The notes under the pieces: model-generated
The model's database searches: none
The model's input: the letters and a program-made list of their open reading frames with translations, nothing else
What the model was told of the DNA's origin: nothing
Program-made: the position numbers and the translations under genes
In this document: positions 1 through 7,429 of the stretch, one piece after another
How positions within the stretch are numbered: position 1 is the stretch's first letter
How the letters are laid out: each line of letters begins with the position of its first letter
Assembly (NCBI RefSeq): GCF_010731735.1
Contig: NZ_AP022588.1
Span: 4,092,001 to 4,156,000 of the forward strand
Length of the DNA: 64,000 bases
Direction: 5' to 3'
DNA from: Mycolicibacterium sediminis
Lineage (GTDB): Bacteria > Actinomycetota > Actinomycetes > Mycobacteriales > Mycobacteriaceae

Positions 1-113
1 ACGTCCGCGACGCGGCCGGGCCCCGGCCACACCAGCAGCACCGCGCAGGCGAGGCCGAGCGCCAGCAACGCCGCGCCCAGCAGTCGCAGGGCCATCCGCA
101 CGGGTTCGCGCAC
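1..113 (-). CDS. N-terminal fragment of a small membrane protein (cut by window edge)
   Basis: The minus strand is open from a GTG at 113 (or ATG at 95) to the window edge. It encodes a short basic N-terminus followed by a hydrophobic segment of alternating Leu/Ala, then VWPGPGRVAD. One membrane helix followed by PGPG is reminiscent of the PGPGW family of small transmembrane proteins, but only about 37 residues are visible. It would be divergent from uvrB. No function can be assigned from this fragment. Confidence 0.4.
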   Translation of the reverse strand, partial: MREPVRMALRLLGAALLALGLACAVLLVWPGPGRVAD

Positions 114-154
114 GGCGTCACGGTAGCGCGTGCGCGGGACCGGCGGGAATGAAG

Positions 155-177
155 TTGTCGGTGTCCGTGCTTACCCT
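155..177 (+). promoter_or_regulatory. PafBC-type (RecA-independent) DNA-damage promoter of uvrB
   Basis: TTGTCGGTG at 155-163 is followed by exactly 8 bases and then TACCCT at 172-177. This matches the mycobacterial RecA-NDp consensus tTGTCRGTG-N8-TANNNT. The predicted transcription start, about 7 bases after the -10 element, falls on the ATG at 184. The mRNA would therefore be leaderless, which supports that start codon. Confidence 0.82.
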
Positions 178-183
178 GTGACC

Positions 184-2343
184 ATGGCCTTCGCGACAGA
201 ACACCCGGTGCTCGCGCACTCGGAGCACCGTCCCGTGGAGTCGATGGTCCGGACCGGCAACCGCTTCGACGTGGTCAGCGAGTACGAGCCCGCGGGCGAT
301 CAGCCGGCCGCCATCGAGGACCTCGAACGGCGCATCCGGGCGGGCGAGCGCGACGTCGTGCTGCTGGGCGCCACGGGCACGGGCAAGTCGGCCACCACGG
401 CGTGGCTCATCGAGCGGTTGCAGCGTCCCACGCTGGTGATGGCGCCCAACAAGACGCTCGCCGCGCAGCTCGCGAACGAACTTCGGGACATGCTGCCCAA
501 CAACTCGGTCGAGTACTTCGTCTCGTACTACGACTACTACCAACCCGAGGCGTACATCGCCCAGACGGACACCTACATCGAGAAGGACAGCTCGATCAAC
601 GACGACGTCGAGCGGCTGCGGCACTCGGCGACGTCGAGCCTGCTGTCCCGGCGTGACGTCGTCGTGGTGGCGTCGGTGTCCTGCATCTACGGTCTCGGCA
701 CGCCGCAGTCCTACATGGACCGCTCGGTCGAACTGCAGGTCGGTCAGGAGGTCCCTCGCGACGCGCTGCTGCGGCTGCTGGTCGACGTCCAGTACACCCG
801 CAACGACATGTCGTTCACGCGTGGCTCGTTCCGGGTCCGCGGGGACACCGTCGAGATCATCCCGGCGTACGAGGAACTGGCCGTCCGCATCGAATTCTTC
901 GGCGACGAAATCGAGGCGCTGTACTACCTGCATCCGCTGACCGGTGACATCGTCCGCAAGGTCGACTCGCTGCGCATCTTCCCCGCGACGCACTACGTGG
1001 CCGGGCCCGAGCGGATGGCGCAGGCCATCTCCAGCATCGAGAGGGAACTCGAGGACCGCCTGGCCGAACTCGAGGGGCAGGGCAAGCTGCTGGAGGCGCA
1101 GCGGCTGCGGATGCGCACCAACTACGACCTCGAGATGATGAAGCAGGTCGGCTTCTGCTCGGGCATCGAGAACTACTCCCGGCACATCGACGGCCGCGGA
1201 CCCGGTACGGCGCCCGCCACGCTGATCGACTACTTCCCGGAGGACTTCCTCCTGGTGATCGACGAGTCGCACGTGACCGTGCCGCAGATCGGCGGCATGT
1301 ACGAGGGCGACATGTCCCGCAAGCGCAACCTGGTGGACTTCGGCTTCCGCCTGCCCTCGGCCGTCGACAACCGTCCACTGACGTGGGAGGAGTTCGCCGA
1401 CCGCATCGGACAGACGGTGTACCTGTCGGCCACGCCCGGGGCGTTCGAGCTGAGCCAGTCCGGCGGCGAGTTCGTCGAGCAGGTCATCCGCCCGACCGGC
1501 CTGATCGACCCGAAGATCGTGGTGAAGCCGACGAAGGGGCAGATCGACGATCTGATCGGCGAGATCCGCAAGCGCACCGAACTCGACGAGCGCGTCCTGG
1601 TCACCACGCTGACGAAGAAGATGGCCGAGGACCTCACCGACTACCTGCTGGAGACGGGCATCCGGGTGCGGTATCTGCACTCCGAGGTCGACACCCTGCG
1701 CCGCGTCGAACTGCTCCGCCAGCTCCGCCTCGGCGAGTACGACGTGCTGGTGGGCATCAACCTGCTGCGTGAGGGCCTCGACCTCCCCGAGGTGTCGCTG
1801 GTGTCGATCCTCGACGCCGACAAGGAGGGGTTCCTGCGGTCGACGCGCAGCCTCATCCAGACCATCGGCCGTGCGGCGCGCAACGTGTCCGGCGAGGTGC
1901 ACATGTACGCCGACAAGATCACCGACTCGATGCGGGAGGCCATCGACGAGACCGATCGTCGGCGCGCCAAGCAGGTCGCCTACAACGAGGCCCACGGCAT
2001 CGACCCGCAGCCGCTGCGCAAGAAGATCGCCGACATCCTCGACCAGGTGTACCGCGAGGCCGACGACACCGAGACGATCGACGTCGGCGGATCCGGCCGC
2101 AACGCGTCGCGAGGTCGGCGGGCCCAGGGCGAGCCGGGTCGTGCGGTCAGTGCAGGCGTGTACGAGGGTCGCGACACCAAGTCGATGCCCCGCGCGGAAC
2201 TCGCCGACCTGATCAAGGACATGACGGCGCAGATGATGACGGCGGCGCGCGATCTGCAGTTCGAACTCGCCGGACGCATCCGCGACGAGATCGCCGACCT
2301 GAAGAAGGAACTGCGCGGCATGGACGCCGCGGGGCTGAAGTAG
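184..2343 (+). CDS. uvrB: UvrABC system protein B (excinuclease helicase subunit)
   Basis: UvrB is the damage-verification helicase of nucleotide excision repair. It is loaded by UvrA, opens DNA around a lesion and recruits UvrC. The 719-aa product has Walker A GATGTGKS near residue 65, the beta-hairpin region YYDYYQPEAY, the DESH box, helicase motifs ending in QTIGRAARN, and a C-terminal UVR domain (LQFELAGRIRDEIADLKKEL). The ATG at 184 is preferred because the predicted transcript begins there. The protein then carries about 25 residues more N-terminally than M. tuberculosis UvrB, so an internal GTG or ATG start cannot be excluded. Its damage-type promoter is shared with uvrA. Confidence 0.97.
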   Translation: MAFATEHPVLAHSEHRPVESMVRTGNRFDVVSEYEPAGDQPAAIEDLERRIRAGERDVVLLGATGTGKSATTAWLIERLQRPTLVMAPNKTLAAQLANELRDMLPNNSVEYFVSYYDYYQPEAYIAQTDTYIEKDSSINDDVERLRHSATSSLLSRRDVVVVASVSCIYGLGTPQSYMDRSVELQVGQEVPRDALLRLLVDVQYTRNDMSFTRGSFRVRGDTVEIIPAYEELAVRIEFFGDEIEALYYLHPLTGDIVRKVDSLRIFPATHYVAGPERMAQAISSIERELEDRLAELEGQGKLLEAQRLRMRTNYDLEMMKQVGFCSGIENYSRHIDGRGPGTAPATLIDYFPEDFLLVIDESHVTVPQIGGMYEGDMSRKRNLVDFGFRLPSAVDNRPLTWEEFADRIGQTVYLSATPGAFELSQSGGEFVEQVIRPTGLIDPKIVVKPTKGQIDDLIGEIRKRTELDERVLVTTLTKKMAEDLTDYLLETGIRVRYLHSEVDTLRRVELLRQLRLGEYDVLVGINLLREGLDLPEVSLVSILDADKEGFLRSTRSLIQTIGRAARNVSGEVHMYADKITDSMREAIDETDRRRAKQVAYNEAHGIDPQPLRKKIADILDQVYREADDTETIDVGGSGRNASRGRRAQGEPGRAVSAGVYEGRDTKSMPRAELADLIKDMTAQMMTAARDLQFELAGRIRDEIADLKKELRGMDAAGLK

Positions 2344-2349
2344 GTCCGC

Positions 2350-2380
2350 TTGACCTCAACGGCGGTTGAGCTCCTAACGT
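2350..2380 (+). promoter_or_regulatory. MerR-family-type promoter and operator of the MFS gene
   Basis: The -35 element TTGACC (2350-2355) and -10 element TAACGT (2375-2380) are separated by 19 bp. This overlong spacer is characteristic of MerR/SoxR-family activated promoters. The dyad CTCAAC-GGCG-GTTGAG lies inside the spacer (2355-2370), where such regulators bind. Only 7 bases separate the -10 element from the GTG start, so the transcript is probably leaderless. No merR-like gene is visible in the window. Confidence 0.62.
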
Positions 2381-2387
2381 AGGCCCG

Positions 2388-3782
2388 GTGACGGAGACCG
2401 CGGCGCGCCGGGTGGACGGCTGGCGCGATCTGTTGGGGCGCAGGTACGGCCGTGCGTCGACCGTGTTGGCCGGCGGCGTGGCGCTGTACGCGACCAACGA
2501 GTTCCTCACGGTCAGCCTGCTTCCGAGCGCGGTCGCCGACATCGGGGGCCAGCGCTTCTACGCGTGGGTGACGACGGTCTACCTGGTGGCGTCGGTGATC
2601 ACGGCGACCACGGTGAGCGCGACGCTCTCACGGCTGGGCGCCCGCTGGTCCTACCTGTCGGCACTGGGCGGGTTCACGATCGGCAGCGCCCTGTGCGCCC
2701 TCGCGCCCAGCATGGAGTTTCTCCTGGTGGGACGGGTGGTGCAGGGAGCGGCCGGCGGGCTCCTGGCCGGACTCGGCTACGCCGTCATCAATTCGACTCT
2801 GCCGCAGTCGCTGTGGACCAAGGCGTCGGCCCTCGTCTCGGCGATGTGGGGTCTGGGCACCATCGTGGGGCCGGCGTCCGGTGGGCTGTTCGCGCAGTAC
2901 CTGTCGTGGCGGTGGGCGTTCGTGGCGCTGGCAATCCTCACGGTGCTGGTCGCCGTGCTGGTTCCGTTCGCCTTGCCGAGTCGGTCCCACACGCCTGCCA
3001 CCGACGTCAGCCGGGTGCCGGTGTGGTCGCTGCTGCTCCTGGGTGCGGCCGCGCTGGTGGTCAGCGCCGCGGGCGTCGCCCGGAACGCCGCGCTCACCGC
3101 CGGTCTGCTGACGCTCGGCGTCGCCCTCGTCGGGGCCTTCCTGATCGTCGACCGCCGCGCGTCGGCAACGGTGCTGCCCGCCACGGCGTTCCGAGCGGGT
3201 CCGCTGAAGTGGATCTACCCCACGCTCGGGCTCCTGATGGCGGCCACCATGGTCGACATGTACGTGCCGCTGTTCGGTCAGCGACTGGCCGGTCTGGCAC
3301 CCGTCGCCGCCGGCTTCCTGGCCGTGTCCCTGTCGGTCGGGTGGACGGTCAGCGAGATCTCCAGCGCATCGGTGCGGACACGGCGGCGGATCCCGTGGTT
3401 GGTGGCGGCGGCGCCGCTGGTGATGGCATCCGGGCTGACCATCGGTGCGGTGAGCATGACCGACGGGGCCGGTGTCGGCGTGGTCGCGATCTGGGCGGCC
3501 GCGTTGTTCGTGACGGGTATCGGCGTCGGGATCGCCTGGCCGCACCTGTCGGCGTGGGCGATGGGATCGGTGCGGGATCCGGTCGAGGGTCGAACGGCCG
3601 CGGCGGCGATCAGCACCGTCCAACTCATCTGCGGCGCGTTCGGCGCAGGCCTCGCCGGGGTGGTCGTGAACGCGACCGAACGGGGTGACGCCACGGCGGC
3701 GCGGTGGCTGTTCGCGACGTTCGCCGCCCTGGCGATCGTCGGCGTGACGGCGTCGTATCGAGCGTCCCGCGCGGGGCTCTAG
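2388..3782 (+). CDS. Major facilitator superfamily exporter (Rv1634-like)
   Basis: The 464-aa polytopic membrane protein has about a dozen hydrophobic helices and an N-terminal half typical of multidrug MFS carriers (YLVASVITATTVSATLSRLGARWSY, GRVVQGAAGG, MWGLGTIVGPASGG). It sits just downstream of uvrB, as the drug-efflux protein Rv1634 does in M. tuberculosis, and is most likely a proton-driven exporter of small hydrophobic compounds. Substrate cannot be inferred. The GTG start is placed 7 bases after a good -10 box. The spacer-19 promoter implies induction by an unlinked MerR-type sensor. Its 3' end overlaps the convergent mgtC-like gene by 4 bases. Confidence 0.88.
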   Translation: MTETAARRVDGWRDLLGRRYGRASTVLAGGVALYATNEFLTVSLLPSAVADIGGQRFYAWVTTVYLVASVITATTVSATLSRLGARWSYLSALGGFTIGSALCALAPSMEFLLVGRVVQGAAGGLLAGLGYAVINSTLPQSLWTKASALVSAMWGLGTIVGPASGGLFAQYLSWRWAFVALAILTVLVAVLVPFALPSRSHTPATDVSRVPVWSLLLLGAAALVVSAAGVARNAALTAGLLTLGVALVGAFLIVDRRASATVLPATAFRAGPLKWIYPTLGLLMAATMVDMYVPLFGQRLAGLAPVAAGFLAVSLSVGWTVSEISSASVRTRRRIPWLVAAAPLVMASGLTIGAVSMTDGAGVGVVAIWAAALFVTGIGVGIAWPHLSAWAMGSVRDPVEGRTAAAAISTVQLICGAFGAGLAGVVVNATERGDATAARWLFATFAALAIVGVTASYRASRAGL

Positions 3783-4513
3783 TCGGGATCGTCGTCGAGT
3801 TGGCGAACGCCCGAGACGCCGTCGATGTCGGCCAGCACCATGGGCGCGCGCAGGATTCCCGAGCCCACGAGCGTCACCTGGACGCCGACGTGACCGTCCG
3901 GTGCCCCCAGTGGTTCGCCGGCGGGATCGGCGGCCAACTCCGTGAGCTGCCAGTTGCGTCGGCTGCTGGCCTCCAGGATCTGCCGAAGCACTCCGCGACC
4001 GTCCTCGTAGGTGATGTGCAGCCTGACGGCGCCGCCGAGCCGGGACGCCAGCCGACGCGCGACCGGCATGAACCCCAGGATGATGATGAAGTGCATGGCC
4101 GTCACGGTGCATGCCAGCAGCAGGAGTCCCGCCCCGGCGGCCATCCCGATCGCGGCGGACTCCCAGACGGCGGCCGCGGTGGTCAGCCCGTGCACCGACC
4201 CGCGGCGGAAGATGATGATGCCCGCGCCGAGGAACCCGATGCCGGAGACGATCTGAGCGGCGACGCGGGACGGGTCGACCACCACCAGGTCGGAGGTCAC
4301 CACGTCGAGGAAGCCGTACTTGCTGACGAGCAGGATGAGCGCCGACGCGGTGCCGACGATGGTCTGCGTGCGCAGGCCGGCGCTCTTGCCCTGCACCTCG
4401 CGTTCCAGACCGATCAGCGCCGTGAGCCCGAAGGCGACGAACAACTCGACGATCTGACGCGTTCCCTGGCCCGGCCCGCCGAAGAACGGGGGGTCGGCCA
4501 ACCACTGCTGCAT
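3779..4513 (-). CDS. MgtC/SapB family membrane protein
   Basis: The product is 244 aa. The N-terminal half is the MgtC/SapB membrane domain, with GLEREVQGKSAGLRTQTIVG, VVSGIGFLGAGIIIFRRGSVHGLTTAAAVWESAAIGMAAGAG and several helices. The C-terminal half is a soluble ACT-like domain. MgtC proteins affect magnesium homeostasis, F-type ATPase activity and intramacrophage survival in several bacteria; which of these applies here is unknown. The ATG at 4513 is chosen over a TTG at 4522. It is monocistronic and faces the MFS gene. Confidence 0.88.
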   Translation of the reverse strand: MQQWLADPPFFGGPGQGTRQIVELFVAFGLTALIGLEREVQGKSAGLRTQTIVGTASALILLVSKYGFLDVVTSDLVVVDPSRVAAQIVSGIGFLGAGIIIFRRGSVHGLTTAAAVWESAAIGMAAGAGLLLLACTVTAMHFIIILGFMPVARRLASRLGGAVRLHITYEDGRGVLRQILEASSRRNWQLTELAADPAGEPLGAPDGHVGVQVTLVGSGILRAPMVLADIDGVSGVRQLDDDPD

Positions 4514-4639
4514 GCCGACCAAGCTATCGCGGCGCCCCGGGATGCACCGCGGAGTTCGTCACCGGTGCGCACGCGGTAGCGATCACGGAGAGCGAAAGGC
4601 TGGCTGATCGGAGCGGGGGGTGGCATCGTTCAGGTCGAT

Positions 4640-4710
4640 GCGGGTGTGGCCGAGTGGCTAGGCACCGGCCTGCAAAGCCGTTCACACGGGTTCGAATCCC
4701 GTCACTCGCT
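4640..4710 (+). tRNA. tRNA-Cys (anticodon GCA)
   Basis: The 7-bp acceptor stem GCGGGTG (4640-4646) pairs with CACTCGC (4703-4709), and the discriminator base is T, as expected for tRNA-Cys. The anticodon loop CTGCAAA places GCA at positions 34-36. The T-arm ACGGGTTCGAATCCCGT is canonical. No CCA is encoded. The gene is 71 nt and stands alone. Confidence 0.95.
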
Positions 4711-4723
4711 CGCATCGCGCGTA

Positions 4724-4751
4724 GATGGGCACCGTTTCGGCGGTGCCCATC
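4724..4751 (+). terminator. Hairpin terminator after tRNA-Cys
   Basis: GATGGGCACCG (4724-4734) pairs perfectly with CGGTGCCCATC (4741-4751) around the 6-base loop TTTCGG. There is no T-run, as is common for mycobacterial terminators. It lies 13 bases after the tRNA and could also serve the minus-strand gene that ends at 4768. Confidence 0.65.
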
Positions 4752-4767
4752 CTGCGTCGTGGGGGGT

Positions 4768-5250
4768 CTAGCCGGCGGGCGCGGGAGCCGCGGACGGCGG
4801 CGGTCCCGGCGCGGTGGCGCCCGGGTTGATCTGGCCGCCGAGGATGCTCAGCAGCGGACCCAGGGCGCCCGGCGGGAGTCCGCTGGGACCCTTGCAGTCG
4901 ACCTGCGAGCAGTCGGTCATCTCCCAGGACTGGCAGTCACTGGTGCGGAACGTCGTGTCGGTGGGGTCGATGGTGACCACCGGTGACTTCTTGGTCAGCC
5001 CGTTGTCGACCATCGTGTCGCCGTTGAGGCGCTTCCAGTAGCAGGCGCTGCCGTCGAGTGGGCCCGCCGACTTGTACACGCCCGGTGCGATGTCGACGCC
5101 CACCGTGTAGGTGCCGTCGCCGTCGATCGTCGTCTTGGGCGCGGGAGGCGGAGTGGGAGCGGGTGTCGGCTCGGCGTTGGCGACCGCGGCACCCGCCCAC
5201 AGACCGGCGACTGCCAGCGCACCGGCGACCGCTGCCTTCATGGACGACAT
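4768..5250 (-). CDS. Secreted protein with actinobacterial GDGTYTVGVDI(A)PGVY-type domain
   Basis: The 160-aa product has an N-terminal signal peptide (MSSMKAAVAGALAVAGLWAGAAVANAEP, cut after ANA), a Pro/Ala/Thr-rich linker, then a domain reading GDGTYTVGVDIAPGVYKS, CYWKRLNG and TSDCQSW. This domain recurs in secreted proteins of mycobacteria and streptomycetes but has no assigned function that I know. Four mature cysteines (CYW, DCQ, DCS, DCK) suggest disulfides. The C-terminus is a Pro/Gly/Ala tail. The ATG at 5250 is chosen because it gives the signal peptide; the frame stays open further upstream. Confidence 0.8.
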   Translation of the reverse strand: MSSMKAAVAGALAVAGLWAGAAVANAEPTPAPTPPPAPKTTIDGDGTYTVGVDIAPGVYKSAGPLDGSACYWKRLNGDTMVDNGLTKKSPVVTIDPTDTTFRTSDCQSWEMTDCSQVDCKGPSGLPPGALGPLLSILGGQINPGATAPGPPPSAAPAPAG

Positions 5251-5362
5251 GCCGCCCAGCTTAGCTGGCCTAACCACCAAAGCGAACCGGCGTTCGCCGT
5301 GAGCTTGCTCATCGGGGGGCCGTGCGACCGCGGCGGGGTCCGGGTGCGGCATGATGCCCGCC

Positions 5363-6214
5363 GTGACCTACTCATGGCCATCGCTGGCCGACGTGATCAC
5401 CACACTGCAGGTCCGGCAGATCGGTGACGAACACTTCACGGCCGCGCAGATGGACAACCCGGCCCACCACATCGTCGGCGGGCACATCGCCGGCCAGGCG
5501 CTGATGGCGGCCGGCAAGACCACGCCGGGCCGGCTGCCGCACAGCCTGCACGTCTACTACCTGCGCGCCGGCGACGCCCGCCGTCCGGTCGACTTCCACG
5601 TCGTCCGATCCCGCGACGGCGGGACGCTGTCCACCCGCAAGATCACGGCGAGCCAGGACGGCGAGGTGCTGCTCGAGGCACTCGTCTCGTTCAGTACCGC
5701 GGTCGGTGGCGGCGAGCACCAGAGCCCGATGCCCACGGTTCCCGACCCGGAGGCCCTACCGCCCGTGCAGGATCAGCTGGGCAGCTACTCGGACGAGCTG
5801 GGCGGCTACTGGGTGCAGCCGAAGCCGTTCGATCTCCGCTACGTCGATCCTCCGCCGCGGCTCGCGCTCGACTTCCCCGAACCGTCGCCACGGATCCGAA
5901 TGTGGTGGAAGCCGGTCGACTCGGTGGCCGCCGACCCCGTTCTGCACAGCTCCCTGCTGACCTACCTGTCGGGCACGACGATGCTCGAGACGGCGCTCGT
6001 CATGCGCCGGGCGACGGCGGTCAGCACCTTCAACGCGCTGATCGACCACGCGCTGTGGTTCCACCGGCCCGTCGACCTCTCCGACTGGGTGCTGTCGGAT
6101 CAATACTCGCCGAGCGGGATCGACGGTAGGGGACTCGCCACGTCCACCATGTACAACCGCTCGGGCCAGCTGGTGTGCATCGCGACCCAGGAGTTGTACT
6201 TCGGCCGCGGGTGA
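5363..6214 (+). CDS. Acyl-CoA thioesterase II (TesB family)
   Basis: This 283-aa double-hotdog thioesterase hydrolyses acyl-CoA to free acid and CoA in the cytosol. Family features visible are HIVGGHIAGQALMAAGKTTP, the LHVYYLRAGDARRPVDF and VVRSRDGGTLSTRKITASQDGEVLLEALVSF strands of repeat 1, and SSLLTYLSGTTML, DHALWFHRPVDLSDWVLSDQYSPSG and GRGLATSTMYNRSGQLVCIATQE in repeat 2. ATGs at 5351 and 5354 are alternatives. The GTG at 5363 is preferred because CATGAT (5350-5355) 7 bases upstream could be its -10 box for a leaderless transcript. Substrate chain length is not predictable. Confidence 0.88.
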   Translation: MTYSWPSLADVITTLQVRQIGDEHFTAAQMDNPAHHIVGGHIAGQALMAAGKTTPGRLPHSLHVYYLRAGDARRPVDFHVVRSRDGGTLSTRKITASQDGEVLLEALVSFSTAVGGGEHQSPMPTVPDPEALPPVQDQLGSYSDELGGYWVQPKPFDLRYVDPPPRLALDFPEPSPRIRMWWKPVDSVAADPVLHSSLLTYLSGTTMLETALVMRRATAVSTFNALIDHALWFHRPVDLSDWVLSDQYSPSGIDGRGLATSTMYNRSGQLVCIATQELYFGRG

Positions 6215-6226
6215 CGCTGGGCGGCG

Positions 6227-6811
6227 CTAGCCGTCGTCGGGCAGCACGGATCTGCCGTCCCAGCGCTTGATGCCAGGCACGACGACGTCGAGGAGTTCCA
6301 GGGCACGGCTCACCGTCTGGTCGACGATGTCCTCGATCGACGTCGGCATGGCATAGAAGGCGGGGACAGGCGGCATGACGATGGCGCCGTTGGCCGTCGC
6401 CCGCGCCATCAGATCGATGTGTCCGGCGTGAAACGGCGTCTCGCGCAACAGGAGAACGACCCGTCGGCGCTCCTTGAGGCAGACGTCGGCGGCACGGACC
6501 ACCAGTTCGTCGCCGTAGCTGTTCGCGATCCCGCTGAGCGTCTTCACCGAGCAGGGTGCCACCAGCATGCCCGCGGTCACGAACGATCCCGACGACACCG
6601 CGGCCCCGATGTCCCGCGGGTGATGGAGGTGGTCGGCGAGGTCGCGGATGTCGTCGGGGCGGTAGTCGGTCTCGTGGGCGATCGTCCGCTGTGCCGACGG
6701 GGTGACGATGGCATGGGTCTCGACGTCGTCGAGCTTCTTGAGCAGCTCGAGGGTGCGGATGCCGTAGATCGCGCCCGACGCTCCCGTGATACCCACGATG
6801 ACGCGCCTCAC
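6227..6811 (-). CDS. ubiX: UbiX-like flavin prenyltransferase
   Basis: UbiX prenylates FMN with dimethylallyl phosphate to make prenylated FMN (prFMN), the cofactor of UbiD decarboxylases. The 194-aa product is full length. It shows the flavoprotein N-terminus VIVGITGASGAIYGIRTLELL, VAPCSVKTLSGIANSYGDELVVRAADVCLKERRRVVLLLRETP and the C-terminal MPPVPAFYAMPTSIEDIVDQTVSRALELL. The start overlaps the stop of the upstream gene by 4 bases, so the two are translationally coupled. Two UbiD-type enzymes lie divergently within 3 kb and are the obvious recipients of its product. Confidence 0.93.
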   Translation of the reverse strand: MRRVIVGITGASGAIYGIRTLELLKKLDDVETHAIVTPSAQRTIAHETDYRPDDIRDLADHLHHPRDIGAAVSSGSFVTAGMLVAPCSVKTLSGIANSYGDELVVRAADVCLKERRRVVLLLRETPFHAGHIDLMARATANGAIVMPPVPAFYAMPTSIEDIVDQTVSRALELLDVVVPGIKRWDGRSVLPDDG

Positions 6812-7329
6812 CGCGACGCTCCGTCACCGAGTGCCGCTGCCGCGCGGGCGATCACGTCGACCGCCGCCTGCTCGTCGGCCAACGGGTCCGACGTGCCGAG
6901 TACCCGCACGATGGCGGCGGTGACCCGCTCGGACGCCGTCGTGCCGGCAGGGGAGTCGACGACGGCGGTCAGGCCCTCGGCGATGACCCCCAGCCGCTCG
7001 AGTTCGATCATCTCCGCCTCCAGTTCGACGTCCTTGATGCGGGCGCGCAACGCGGCGCTGGGCGGGTGGTCGGGCCCGCCGGTCAGCCGGCGGCGCACCC
7101 GTCGCAGCGGCACGACCACCTCGTCCTGCCAGGGTTTGACGTCGGCGGCCGCGTCGTCGAGTTCGGCCTGGGTCGGGACGCGCCCTCCGTGAACGCCGAC
7201 GAAGGCTGCCAAGAGAACGACATTCACGTCGACGGCGCACCGGTCCTGCAGCAGCACGCACGCCGACGAGACTCCCGGAGCGCCGTAGAGGTCGAGGACG
7301 AAGCGGGTGAATCCGACGTCATCGCTCAC
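6808..7329 (-). CDS. TIGR02444-like (DUF2390) protein coupled to ubiX
   Basis: The 173-aa soluble protein has the family core FTRFVLDLYGAPGVSSACVLLQDRCAVDVNVVLLAAFVG near the N-terminus, followed by a charged helical region. The function of this family is unknown. The GTG at 7329 is chosen because the core starts just after it; the frame remains open upstream. It ends in a 4-base overlap with ubiX. Association with prFMN biosynthesis is suggested only by this coupling and by the neighbouring ubiD genes. Confidence 0.75.
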   Translation of the reverse strand: MSDDVGFTRFVLDLYGAPGVSSACVLLQDRCAVDVNVVLLAAFVGVHGGRVPTQAELDDAAADVKPWQDEVVVPLRRVRRRLTGGPDHPPSAALRARIKDVELEAEMIELERLGVIAEGLTAVVDSPAGTTASERVTAAIVRVLGTSDPLADEQAAVDVIARAAAALGDGASR

Positions 7330-7429
7330 GGGGCACGTGGCGGGTGCCACCCCTTGCCACCGTGATCTTGGCACGGTACATCTTGTAGTCACTCGCCACC
7401 TTCACGCAGAGAGTATGGGGCATCCCACC

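Noticed and set aside
118..1995. Long minus-strand open frame (625 codons) opposite uvrB
   Set aside because: Antisense shadow of a highly conserved gene in GC-rich DNA; low-complexity His/Arg/Asp-rich translation and no family resemblance.
2628..4505. Long minus-strand open frame across the MFS gene and mgtC-like gene
   Set aside because: Translation is an Arg/Gly/His repeat-like shadow. The MFS and MgtC frames have clear membrane-protein features.
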